Source: Nitrospirales bacterium
Lineage (GTDB): Bacteria; Nitrospirota; Nitrospiria; Nitrospirales; UBA8639
Reading direction: 5' to 3'
Assembly (NCBI GenBank): GCA_029261355.1
Contig: JAJDBM010000010.1
Span: forward strand, 62,001 to 126,000
Length of the DNA stretch: 64,000 nt
Below are positions 37,906-46,358 of this stretch, piece by piece (position 1 is the first letter of the stretch; each line of letters starts with the position of its first letter). A program made the position numbers and the translations under genes. The notes under the pieces were generated by a model. It was not told the origin of the DNA and made no database searches. It saw nothing but the letters and a program-made list of their open reading frames with translations.

Positions 37906-38922
37906 GTGGCTGTACCTGTTTCTCAAATGTTTACTGTCGCGAAGTACGTCGTGACACAAAAAGTGAATCGGACGAAGCGATACCCTCTGGTGCTCATGCT
38001 TGAGCCGTTATTTCGCTGCAACCTTGAATGTGCAGGGTGTGGGAAAATTCAATACCCTGACCATGTGCTTGACCGACGTTTAACTCCCGAGCAATGTTGG
38101 GCGGCTGCAGATGACTGTGGTGCCCCGATTGTGAGTATTCCTGGTGGAGAGCCACTGATTCATCCAGAAATGCCGAAAATTGTTCAGGGTTTAGTTGAAC
38201 GTAAAAAGTATGTCTATTTATGTACAAATGCAATTCTTCTGGAGCGGAAGCTGTCGGAATATACGCCATCCAATTATCTGACCTTTAGTGTTCATATGGA
38301 TGGGTTAAAGGACGAGCATGATCATGCCGTTTGTCGTGATGGAGTCTATGATGTGGCAGTGAAGGCCATTCGTGCGGCTCTTAAGCGTGGCTTTCGCGTG
38401 ACGACCAATACGACATTATTCGATGATGCGAATCCCTCTCGTGTTCGTCAGTTCTTCGATGAAATGATGGGCCTCGGTGTTGAGGGCATGATGATTTCGC
38501 CTGGCTATAGTTATGATAAGGCTCCAGATCAAGGCAGCTTTCTCAAGCGCGATCGAACTCATACGCTTTTCACTCAATTACTGAGCGAGAGAAAGCGAGG
38601 GTGGCAGTTTAATCAATCTCCACTCTTCTTGGAGTTTTTGATGGGTAAGCGAGAGTATGAGTGCACCCCATGGGGTAATCCTACTTATAATATTTTTGGT
38701 TGGCAGAAGCCCTGTTATTTAATTCAGGATGGCTATGTCTCTTCGTTTCGTGAGCTAATGGAGGAAACTTCATGGGAGCATTATGGAACTGGGAGAAACG
38801 ATAAATGTCGCGATTGCATGGTGCATTGTGGGTATGAAGCATCTGCTGTTGAAGATACGTTTAGCTCGTGGTCTGGGTTTTTGGGGACTGTCCGAGCAAC
38901 TCTGTTTCCTCATGTCACCTAA
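37906..38922 (+). CDS. hpnH: Adenosyl-hopene transferase HpnH (radical SAM)
   Basis: 338-residue radical SAM enzyme that adds the 5'-deoxyadenosyl group to hopene, giving adenosylhopane, the first step in extended (C35) hopanoids. The cluster motif CNLECAGC (CxxxCxxC, about residues 38-45) is preceded by LVLMLEPLFR. GGEPLIHPEM follows at about residue 85. The C-terminal CRDCMVHCGYEAS is typical of HpnH. It starts with GTG behind AAGGA. Its product is the substrate for HpnG encoded upstream. Confidence 0.95.
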   Translation: MAVPVSQMFTVAKYVVTQKVNRTKRYPLVLMLEPLFRCNLECAGCGKIQYPDHVLDRRLTPEQCWAAADDCGAPIVSIPGGEPLIHPEMPKIVQGLVERKKYVYLCTNAILLERKLSEYTPSNYLTFSVHMDGLKDEHDHAVCRDGVYDVAVKAIRAALKRGFRVTTNTTLFDDANPSRVRQFFDEMMGLGVEGMMISPGYSYDKAPDQGSFLKRDRTHTLFTQLLSERKRGWQFNQSPLFLEFLMGKREYECTPWGNPTYNIFGWQKPCYLIQDGYVSSFRELMEETSWEHYGTGRNDKCRDCMVHCGYEASAVEDTFSSWSGFLGTVRATLFPHVT

Positions 38923-38960
38923 TCTCCTCTAGGACGTGTTTTTTCTTTAGCCTGTTACTC

Positions 38961-39317
38961 ATGGACAGTAATCCAGCATCATCATATCCAGGTGGTAGTC
39001 TTGAGGGGCAGCGGTTTCAATTGGTTGACCCCCAAGAGAGACATCGAGTGATTGATTTGGCTTTTGACTATCGTGGAGACATCACTCTCGAATTGGAGTC
39101 TGGTGAATGTATCGAAGGCTATCTTTTTGACAGGGACCTCAATCATTCTGTCCCCACCATTAAAATTTTCCCAAAAGGCCAAACGAGTACTCAGACTATC
39201 CAATGTGAGCATCTTGCTGCACTTGTGTTTTCTGGAGAAGATACCGCTTTTGGGAAATCCTGGGATGAATGGATCAATAAAATGAAGAAAGTTTCACAGA
39301 AGAAGCAGTCTTCTTAA
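38961..39317 (+). CDS. Unknown small soluble protein following hpnH
   Basis: 118 residues from the ATG at 38961; the frame is open further upstream but overlaps hpnH and lacks a good start. No signal peptide or membrane helix. The sequence is beta-rich (IDLAFDYRGDITLELESGE, then CIEGYLFDRDLNHSVPTIKI) and ends in a basic, Lys/Gln-rich tail. I do not recognise a family. It lies 38 bases after hpnH, so cotranscription is probable. Confidence 0.65.
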   Translation: MDSNPASSYPGGSLEGQRFQLVDPQERHRVIDLAFDYRGDITLELESGECIEGYLFDRDLNHSVPTIKIFPKGQTSTQTIQCEHLAALVFSGEDTAFGKSWDEWINKMKKVSQKKQSS

Positions 39318-40113
39318 TCTCTAACGCCTGCACTCTTTCCTTACTGCCTGACGGCGCACACCGCTTCCTTTTATTTCTCGTTCGATTTCTCCCTTCTTCA
39401 CACTGTAAGTAGTATTTGACAGGAGTCCTTTATCTAGTCGGTGGGAATCAGGATGAGTTTTTACGATTCCTCTAGACGAAGCAGTAAGGAAGGCATTACG
39501 TATTAGATGATTTCAGGTGCCACTGGGATAGACGGGTGAATGCTCTGAGAAGCATTGTCGGTGGATGTTAGTGTATTCATCGCTTAGTGAATAGAAAATT
39601 GCATCATCAATATTTATCAGGAAAGAAAGGCTGCGGGACTTTGATCAGATTCCAGTGGAAAGACTTGTCTAGAAAAAGTATCTGGAAAAGTATCTGGAAG
39701 TGAAAGGTATTTTTTCATGCCATACGATAAGGGGATGGTATTACAATTGACGGTAACCTGTTTTCTGTGATAAAAACCACGGATATTTTTTGCAGGAACG
39801 GACATTTTTTAATAAGTAGAAAACTCATGGTTAAGCCGAGAGTCTAAGTAGTAAATTGAATGATTTTTTAAATAATAAATTATAATTTGAGAAGTTGAAA
39901 GAGAGAGTTCGATTTTTTAAATATTTCTTATAGACATACGGTAACCAGTTGTAATAAAAGAATAGCATTCATCGAGTTTGGGCACGACCTAATTCGAGCG
40001 GCGCTTTTGTTCCTGGCAGGAGGGCAGGAAAGGGGCGTTTTTTTTATGAAGGAATTTTTGAAAGAGTCAGCTGAGCCGAGTATATGTATTTCAATAATGA
40101 TCGAGGGGGTTAT
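39318..40113. other. Long non-coding region before the respiratory locus
   Basis: About 796 bases with no convincing gene. It holds a tandem repeat of AAAGTATCTGG (near 39675), an inverted repeat pairing CCTTACTGC (39341) with GCAGTAAGG (39480), a very AT-rich stretch (39840-39970) and a terminator-like hairpin at 40002-40045. The structure suggests a promoter with a long transcribed leader, or a small RNA gene, controlling the cytochrome genes. Confidence 0.5.
40002..40045 (+). terminator. Terminator-like hairpin just upstream of the respiratory locus
   Basis: CGCTTTTGTTCCTG pairs with CAGGAAAGGGGCG (12 pairs including three G-U pairs and one bulge) around a 9-base loop, followed by eight T residues. 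It has the form of an intrinsic terminator but lies 69 bases before the first cytochrome gene and far from any upstream stop. It could therefore be a leader attenuator or the 3' end of a small RNA. Confidence 0.65.
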
Positions 40114-40665
40114 ATGAAGCAGAGTCGAAATGTAAGGAATGCGTTGTTAGTTGGATTATCCGTTGCTGGCTTAACCCTCACGGCCTGCGGAGGAGCGGAT
40201 GCACCTCCTAAGCCACCACCAGCTCCTCCTGCAGAATATGCCGACAAGCATATGCCTGCTGGCCATTGGGGGAATGCAGATATCATTGCTGAAGGAAAGG
40301 CGATATACACAGGTCAGCAAAATATTGATGTTAATTGTGCGAGTTGTCATGGAAAGAATGGGAAGCCTGTGAAGGCTGGAGCCCGTGATTTTAGGCAGAC
40401 AGAGCATATGACACTCTTCTCTGATGCTCAATGGTTTTGGCGGGTATCTGAAGGAGTCAAGGGTACAAAGATGAAAGCATGGAAGAGTAAGCTTTCTGAA
40501 GATGAAATTTGGAAAGTGATTGCCTTTGAAGCTTCGTTTGGGTTGAAGGGCAAGGAATACGACGTTGCGGCCAAGAAGTGGGTTGATCAAGGAACGGCAG
40601 GGAAGTCTGGAGCGCCAGCAGGAGAGGCTCCAGTAGAAGAGGCTGCAGGTGAGCCGAAGGGGTAA
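40114..40665 (+). CDS. Monohaem c-type cytochrome lipoprotein
   Basis: 183 residues from the ATG at 40114, which follows GAGGGGG. The signal ends in a lipobox (LTLTAC), so it should be lipid-anchored in the periplasm. A proline-rich linker precedes one haem-c site, NCASCHGKNG, and the likely axial Met is in TKMKAWKSKLSE. The Ala/Gly/Pro/Glu-rich C-terminal tail is low complexity. First gene of the respiratory locus; probably an electron carrier for the complex encoded behind it. Confidence 0.88.
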   Translation: MKQSRNVRNALLVGLSVAGLTLTACGGADAPPKPPPAPPAEYADKHMPAGHWGNADIIAEGKAIYTGQQNIDVNCASCHGKNGKPVKAGARDFRQTEHMTLFSDAQWFWRVSEGVKGTKMKAWKSKLSEDEIWKVIAFEASFGLKGKEYDVAAKKWVDQGTAGKSGAPAGEAPVEEAAGEPKG

Positions 40666-40715
40666 GCGTCTGAATGTTAGTCAATCGAACAAGATCCTGA
40701 TTAGATCACGGGGAC

Positions 40716-42458
40716 ATGAAAGCTAAAGAAGGAGGGCTACGACCCTTGGAAAAACTGAGTCGAAGCTTATTAATGTTGACAGGCCTTGTGTTGGCAAGCG
40801 CGGCTTCTGCGTATGGGCAGATCCCTGACGCTCCGATTGTTGATTTACCGCTTGTCGGTAATAGGACCGGCGTATGGGTCGTGGCTCAGTTGCATATATT
40901 GTTTGCCGCATTTATCCTTGGTGCGCCAATTTTTGCGGTAGTTTCTGAGTGGTTAGGGTATAAAAATAATGATCCAAAGTATGATCGCCTAGCAAAAGAG
41001 GTGATCAAGGTTACAGTCATCTTGTATAGTATGACTGCTCTTACTGGTGGGTTGTTTATTTTTATGTTGTTAGGAACCTATCCTGACTTCACGACCTGGC
41101 TCATCAAGCATTTTTTCTTGGTTTTTGCTGTCATTTATCCTCTCCTCTTTATCGCGGAAACAATCATTCTCTATACCTACTTTTATTCATGGGACACCAT
41201 GAAGGGGAGTAAAAAGGCCAGGCATATTGCTTTGGGGGTCTTATTGAATGTAGTGGGGACGACCACCCTTTTTGTGATTGATGGTCCAACGGCATTTATG
41301 AATACTCCAGCAAAGGCTGCTGAGGGTATGTCGCTTGTAGAATTTGTTCAGACAGCTGGGCTTTGGGATAAAATTGCCAATTATAGTTGGATGCCACTAA
41401 ATCTTCATCGCCTTGTGGGGAATGTTACTTTTGGTGGTTTCATTGCTGGGCTAATTGCTGCCTATATGTACATGCGGTCTCGTACTGATGAGGAGCGAGC
41501 CTATTATGATTGGATGGGATTTATTGGGAACCTGATAGGGGTGGGGGCACTCTTATTATTACCATTCATGGGTTACTTATTAGCCTATGAACTTTGTGAT
41601 TATGATGCCTCTATCTGTCCTTATATGATGGCTGACCAGCTTTCGATGTTCTTTGAAATGCAGGGAGCAATGATTGGACTCATTTTCCTTGCGAGCAACT
41701 ATTATATTTGGCTTAGTATGAAGCGAATAGATGGTGTTGAGAAAGTTCGAATATCTGGTTTGGTCATGATCGCCGTATTGATTATGCCAGTAGTAATGGG
41801 AATTGCCTGGAAAATGTTCCCACCACCAGAGTGGCAATCCCTAATTTTCTTAGCAGCGCTTGTAGTCTTGCCGCCAGTGCTTAGTAAGCTGCCAGGTTTA
41901 AGGTTTACGGTATCAGCATTTACCATGATCAAGGTAGGATTTTTGATGATTGTCGTATCCGATGCTATTTGGATGACGCCACATGGATTTGTTGCAACGC
42001 AAGGTGCGGCAACTCATGATCTGGAGTTGCCAGAGTGGGCTCAGGAGTTAGCATTAATGCCTGCTAAAAATGCAGCAGCCTTTACTTTGGTATTTCTCAC
42101 AATCGTTAACTATATTTTGTACAACAGAGCAATCCGCCTAGGGAGTATTTCATGGGGTAAAATTGATTTTGCCTCACAATTTGTCCTGATATTTTTAGCC
42201 TTCAGTGCTATTTGGACAATGGGTCTGATGGGGACAGTTCGTTCCCTGACAAGAAAGTACTTCCATGTATATAATTTGTATCCAGACTTTACGCCTGAAG
42301 CATTTACCCCGACATTGGCCTACTCGGCATGGTGGGTGACTGCGTGTACGGTTGTATTCTTTGCAGTGGTGAGCTTTGCTATCATGGTTACGCTACGTAC
42401 TACAAAAGAAAAAACTCCTCCTACTCAAGGAGTTCCCCTTCCGGAGGGGGCGAAGTAA
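40716..42458 (+). CDS. Cytochrome bd-like oxidase subunit I (CydA family), first copy
   Basis: 580 residues and many membrane helices. Resemblance to CydA: a His in VVAQLHILFAAFILG (b595 ligand position), a membrane Glu in FIAETIILYTYFYSWD, and a His in NLHRLVGNVTFGG (b558 position). I could not find the quinol-binding GRxPW loop, and no CydB follows. An N-terminal hydrophobic stretch ends in SASAYGQ. A TTG at 40746 with AAGGAGG upstream is an alternative start. In nitrite oxidisers such bd-like proteins are proposed to act in cytochrome c-linked respiration; the role here is inferred. Confidence 0.82.
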   Translation: MKAKEGGLRPLEKLSRSLLMLTGLVLASAASAYGQIPDAPIVDLPLVGNRTGVWVVAQLHILFAAFILGAPIFAVVSEWLGYKNNDPKYDRLAKEVIKVTVILYSMTALTGGLFIFMLLGTYPDFTTWLIKHFFLVFAVIYPLLFIAETIILYTYFYSWDTMKGSKKARHIALGVLLNVVGTTTLFVIDGPTAFMNTPAKAAEGMSLVEFVQTAGLWDKIANYSWMPLNLHRLVGNVTFGGFIAGLIAAYMYMRSRTDEERAYYDWMGFIGNLIGVGALLLLPFMGYLLAYELCDYDASICPYMMADQLSMFFEMQGAMIGLIFLASNYYIWLSMKRIDGVEKVRISGLVMIAVLIMPVVMGIAWKMFPPPEWQSLIFLAALVVLPPVLSKLPGLRFTVSAFTMIKVGFLMIVVSDAIWMTPHGFVATQGAATHDLELPEWAQELALMPAKNAAAFTLVFLTIVNYILYNRAIRLGSISWGKIDFASQFVLIFLAFSAIWTMGLMGTVRSLTRKYFHVYNLYPDFTPEAFTPTLAYSAWWVTACTVVFFAVVSFAIMVTLRTTKEKTPPTQGVPLPEGAK

Positions 42459-42484
42459 CCGCTTTAGAAATAAGGGAGATGTGA

Positions 42485-43294
42485 ATGGCTCAGCAAAGTC
42501 TAATGGGTAACATAATGAAAAAGGGAATTATCGGGGTAATCATTGGTGCGATCCTTGTGGTGTTCGCCAAGATGACGCATTTCCCATTTGTCTTCCAGGT
42601 GATGTTTTTTATGTATGCCATGTTAGGGGCTTTCGTCTTTATCTTGCTGGATGCACCAACGATGAAGCGCTTGGAGGGACCAAAGGCGGCGATTGCATTG
42701 GTTGTGTTTTATGTGATTCTATCTTTGGTGTTCACTGGGGGGGCAAGCGGTCTTCCCCAATACGATCCAGAGATTGAAAAGGGGAAGATTGATAAGATTC
42801 TCAAAAGACGAAAAGCAATGACGGAGCAAGGTAAAGCTGAAGTGCTCATTGCGCGCGTGAAGGCACTTGATGAGCGAGCTATCGCGATCGACAAAAAACT
42901 CAATTCGCTAGGTGCGGACAAAATTGAAGTCGTAGAGGAAGTAGGTTCAGTGGCTACTTCTGCAGGTGGCGATGATATTCTAGCTTTAGGAAAAGAGCAG
43001 TGGGAATTACAGGAATGTTATAACTGCCATAAGTTAGGTGGTGAAGGTGGTAAGAAACGTGGGCCAATCATGGATAATATAGGAAGTCTGATGACGCCTG
43101 CTCAACTCCGTGAAAAAATCCTATATCCTAAGACTTGGATGGCTGAAGGATTTGATAAGCAGTATAAAAAAGGCAAGATGCCAGATAAGTATAAAGATTT
43201 GATGTTTGATGAGGAAATTGATGTACTCGTTGCATTTCTTGCATCACTAAAAGATACATCTGTTGACACACCTAAGCCCATAAAGATGAATTAA
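42485..43294 (+). CDS. Membrane-anchored monohaem cytochrome c
   Basis: 269 residues. Three hydrophobic segments near the N-terminus (residues about 12-85) anchor the protein. A charged, Lys/Glu-rich helical region follows (ILKRRKAMTEQGKAEVLIAR). The C-terminal cytochrome domain has one haem-c site, QECYNCHKLGG, and a candidate axial Met in KKGKMPDKYKDL. GGGAG precedes the ATG. It lies between the first bd-like subunit and the Rieske gene and probably links those components electronically. Confidence 0.85.
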   Translation: MAQQSLMGNIMKKGIIGVIIGAILVVFAKMTHFPFVFQVMFFMYAMLGAFVFILLDAPTMKRLEGPKAAIALVVFYVILSLVFTGGASGLPQYDPEIEKGKIDKILKRRKAMTEQGKAEVLIARVKALDERAIAIDKKLNSLGADKIEVVEEVGSVATSAGGDDILALGKEQWELQECYNCHKLGGEGGKKRGPIMDNIGSLMTPAQLREKILYPKTWMAEGFDKQYKKGKMPDKYKDLMFDEEIDVLVAFLASLKDTSVDTPKPIKMN

Positions 43295-43319
43295 ACTGTG
43301 ATTTTCTAGGTTCTTTGCT

Positions 43320-44264
43320 ATGCAACCAAAATTAGCCGCAAAAGCAGTCTGTTCTAATGGAGAAATCGGTAAGGTATCCAAAGTAATTATGGATCCTATC
43401 TCGCATGAGGTAAGCCATGTCGTTGTCCAGGAGAATGCACGCCAAAAATTAGACCGGGCTATACCAATTGGAGAGGTTCAGGAAATAGTAAGTGAAGAAG
43501 AGATTGTTCTTAAGTGTTCAGTTTCAGAATTTGTGCAGTTTCCCCTGCTGAACCGAGACCATTATGTTACGACTCATGAAGTTGAGATTGCTCATCTTGA
43601 AGATAATATTCACGTTACGCCTGGAGAGGTGCTTGTTCCCCTACCCTGTTTAGAACGCGATGTGCCACGCAGAACGTTCTTTAATAATATGACCCATGCA
43701 ATTGGGGCATTAATCGCACTTCCGTTAGCATTTCCAGTCTTAAAGTACCTTATGAAGCCGATGTATAAGCCATTTGACAATGCATGGTTTTCTGTTGGGA
43801 ATGAAAAAAAAATAACGAAAGAAAATATTGGTTTTCAATTTAAGTTTACTCGTGGCTTTAAAGAAGCTTTTATGCCTGAGCAACAAATTGAAAAAAATAT
43901 TTGGATCGTAAGGGCTACTCCAGAAGTGAAAAAAGAAGTCTACTCGGGAAAAGATAGAAAGTTTTACGATAATAAAGGTGATCTACTTTGGGTGAATAAA
44001 GCTAACTCACCATTGATTGGTTTTTCTGGGAAATGCCCTCATCTTGGGTGTGGCTACAAATGGAGAAGAACTAAAAGTAACCCAGATGGTGTCTTTATTT
44101 GTCCTTGTCACCTTAGTCTATATGATGAGTCTGGCAAGGTTATTGATGGGCCTGCGCCTAGGGGACTTGATATCCTACCATTAGAGGTTAATGCAGCTGG
44201 AGAAATACGAATCATTGATGTCGAATATAAAGCTGGTGTTAAAGACCAAATCCGCCTTTTGTAA
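43320..44264 (+). CDS. Rieske iron-sulfur protein with N-terminal PRC-barrel domain
   Basis: 314 residues. The first 80 or so resemble a PRC-barrel (SNGEIGKVSKVIMDPISHEV), normally a small cytoplasmic or ribosome-associated beta domain. A membrane helix lies near residues 127-145. The C-terminal domain is a Rieske [2Fe-2S] protein with CPHLGCGYKW and CPCHLSLYD as ligand boxes, followed by the PRGLDILP loop. It is the Rieske subunit for the adjacent cytochrome b. The PRC-barrel fusion is unusual and should place that domain on the cytoplasmic side. Confidence 0.87.
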   Translation: MQPKLAAKAVCSNGEIGKVSKVIMDPISHEVSHVVVQENARQKLDRAIPIGEVQEIVSEEEIVLKCSVSEFVQFPLLNRDHYVTTHEVEIAHLEDNIHVTPGEVLVPLPCLERDVPRRTFFNNMTHAIGALIALPLAFPVLKYLMKPMYKPFDNAWFSVGNEKKITKENIGFQFKFTRGFKEAFMPEQQIEKNIWIVRATPEVKKEVYSGKDRKFYDNKGDLLWVNKANSPLIGFSGKCPHLGCGYKWRRTKSNPDGVFICPCHLSLYDESGKVIDGPAPRGLDILPLEVNAAGEIRIIDVEYKAGVKDQIRLL

Positions 44265-44282
44265 CTCTATAGTCACACTTCC

Positions 44283-45395
44283 ATGAATAATCAGCCACCT
44301 ACCACTAACGAACCTAATGCGCTTGAAAAAGTCGTTGACTTTGTTGACGAACGTGTTGGATTAAAAACATTACAGGCAAAAATGCTCAATGAACCCGTAC
44401 CTGGTGGTTCACGCTGGGCATATGCGTTTGGTTCAGTTCTTCTTTTCATATTTATCCTACAGGTGGTAACTGGCATATTGTTAATGTTTTATTATGTGCC
44501 TAGTACCGATCACGCCTACGACAGTACCCAATATATTATTCATGAAGTGGAATATGGATGGTTTTTGCTCAGCTACCATTTTTGGGGATCCTCCGCAATG
44601 GTTGTGATGGTTTTCGCACATATGTCGCAGGTTTTTTTATGGGGTGCATACAAGAAACCTCGTGAGCTTATATGGTTAGTGGGTTTAGCGCTCTTTGGCA
44701 TTGTGATGGCTTTTGGTTTTACTGGGTATCTGCTTCCATGGGATCAACGTGCTTATTGGGCAACGGTGGTTGGTGTAGAGATCATGGATAAAACGCCACT
44801 AATTGGTGATTTTATGGCTCGCTTCCTTAAGGGAGGACCCACGCCAGGTCAAATGACGTTAAGTCGATTTTTTGTGATCCATGTCATGGTTTTGCCAGCT
44901 GGTTTAATGGCGTTAGCCGGGCTTCACATATTTTTATTTAGGAAGGCTGGTCCTGCTGGTCCTTTTCGTGGCACATCCGCAGAGCTTAAAGCTAAGACTG
45001 ATTATTTCTTCCCACGACAAATATGGAAAGACATCGTGGCAATGGCCAGTGTGTTTCTTATTATTTGCAGTTTAGCATTTATAGAGCCAGTAGTATTATT
45101 AGAGCAAGCGACTCCGGATCCAGGTGATTATCATCCTGAGCCTGAATGGTACTTCCTTTTCCTCTTTCAACTCTTGCGACTTAAGATGTTTGGTGGAGAG
45201 TTTGGCCAATTCTTGGGGGCAATTGCCATTCCTGGAGCCTTCATGGGCCTGCTTGCGGCGCTACCTTTTATTGATACGAACCCAGAGCGAAATATTTTTA
45301 AACGTCCTGCATCCCTTGTGTCTTGGATTGTCATTATGGTCGGAATTCTTCTCTTTACGGTTTCTGCAATTTTGAATAGAGAGTTTTTGCACTAA
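44283..45395 (+). CDS. Cytochrome b (fused b6/subunit IV type)
   Basis: 370 residues carrying both halves of the bc/b6f core in one chain. Two haem-ligand pairs are visible: SYHFWGSSAMVVMVFAHM, with 13 residues between the His, and IHVMVLPAGLMALAGLH, with 14, the spacing typical of b6. The Qo-site PEWY motif is in HPEPEWYFLFLFQLL (about residue 286). Ends with LNREFLH. It forms, with the Rieske protein, a quinol-oxidising module. There is no clear ribosome site; the gene starts 18 bases after the Rieske gene. Confidence 0.92.
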   Translation: MNNQPPTTNEPNALEKVVDFVDERVGLKTLQAKMLNEPVPGGSRWAYAFGSVLLFIFILQVVTGILLMFYYVPSTDHAYDSTQYIIHEVEYGWFLLSYHFWGSSAMVVMVFAHMSQVFLWGAYKKPRELIWLVGLALFGIVMAFGFTGYLLPWDQRAYWATVVGVEIMDKTPLIGDFMARFLKGGPTPGQMTLSRFFVIHVMVLPAGLMALAGLHIFLFRKAGPAGPFRGTSAELKAKTDYFFPRQIWKDIVAMASVFLIICSLAFIEPVVLLEQATPDPGDYHPEPEWYFLFLFQLLRLKMFGGEFGQFLGAIAIPGAFMGLLAALPFIDTNPERNIFKRPASLVSWIVIMVGILLFTVSAILNREFLH

Positions 45396-45404
45396 ACGTC
45401 AACC

Positions 45405-46304
45405 ATGTCGAATACAAAACTTGGACTACTAGTTTCTTGGCCGACATTTTGGACAGGCTTTCCTATCAAGATGTTGATCTGTTTTATGCTGCTTGCAGGT
45501 GGGCTCCATCCATGGAGTGGGCTCGGCTTAGAGCTTTTGTTGCTCCTTTCTATTCCAATCGATATTTGGGCATTAGGCGTTTGTTCCCGTACGGTCTTTT
45601 TAGAGCGTTTAAATGTTGATTCTCAACCAGGAATTGGGTTGAGGTTATGGTGGAAATGGGCTCTACTTAGCGTTATATACCTTCCGATACTGTACATCGT
45701 TATTACTACAACTACCTCCGTTGCAAAGTCAGTGACAGCAAGTATTATTGCGACAGTAAAAGCAAGTATTTGGGAAATCCCTGTAGCAGAACAAATTTCT
45801 ATTGAGTTGGTTATGTGGGGAAGTATAGCAAGTGCTGTTCTCATTCTTTTACTAATTGGATGGATGTGGGGACTAGGTGCACTAGCTCAACGTGAAGTAT
45901 CGGCAGCTAGAAAAAAGGATGGAAATTTTGAAGAAATTGTCCATTTCTGGGATCTGTTAAGAATACCTGCAGATCAAGGTTTATTTCTTACGGCATTTAC
46001 TTTCTCAGGTGTGGTACTTGCTTTTCTTTTTTGGGGTATTTTGCCAGAGACAACCCCTCATCCACATGATGAATATGTATATTCAAATGTGTTAAAGGTA
46101 GAGCCCCCTCTAAAAGCATTAAAAGTATTAAAGAGCGCAGAAAAGGTTTTAAAAAAGGCTGAATTGACAATAGTTGAGTTGGAAAAAAACGAAGCTAAAG
46201 AGAATGCTCTAGTTAAAAAAGATGATAAGAAAAAGAAAGCTGAAGAAATAAAAGTAGAGAAAAAACCAACTACACCAAAAGAACCATCAAAGGGAGGTTC
46301 TTAG
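45405..46304 (+). CDS. Membrane protein with Lys-rich tail in the respiratory locus, unknown
   Basis: 299 residues. About four to five membrane segments lie between residues 20 and 225 (such as MLICFMLLAGGLHPWSGL, VIYLPILYIVITTTTSVA and VLILLLIGWMWGLGALAQR). The last 60 residues are Lys/Glu-rich and helical, probably cytoplasmic. No cysteine or haem motif. I do not recognise the family. Being sandwiched between cytochrome b and the second bd-like gene, it is most likely a structural subunit of the same complex. Confidence 0.75.
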   Translation: MSNTKLGLLVSWPTFWTGFPIKMLICFMLLAGGLHPWSGLGLELLLLLSIPIDIWALGVCSRTVFLERLNVDSQPGIGLRLWWKWALLSVIYLPILYIVITTTTSVAKSVTASIIATVKASIWEIPVAEQISIELVMWGSIASAVLILLLIGWMWGLGALAQREVSAARKKDGNFEEIVHFWDLLRIPADQGLFLTAFTFSGVVLAFLFWGILPETTPHPHDEYVYSNVLKVEPPLKALKVLKSAEKVLKKAELTIVELEKNEAKENALVKKDDKKKKAEEIKVEKKPTTPKEPSKGGS

Positions 46305-46324
46305 GAAATTCTGAAAGGGAAGAA

Positions 46325-46356
46325 TTTTCTCCAACTAAAAGTTGGTGAGGAGAAGG
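46325..46356 (+). promoter_or_regulatory. Hairpin overlapping the ribosome site of the second bd-like gene
   Basis: CCAACT pairs with AGTTGG around AAA, and flanking TTTTCT can pair with part of the GGAGAAGG ribosome-binding sequence just before the ATG at 46359. This would partly hide the ribosome site, so translation of the gene may be tuned relative to its neighbours. The structure is seen in sequence; an effect is inferred. Confidence 0.4.
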
Positions 46357-46358
46357 TC

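Noticed and set aside
40002-40045. Hairpin as a c-di-GMP or other riboswitch
   Set aside because: No conserved riboswitch core was recognisable; only the terminator-like form is clear.
40716-42458. Genuine quinol-oxidising cytochrome bd oxidase
   Set aside because: The quinol-binding GRxPW loop and a CydB gene are absent, so I describe it only as bd-like.
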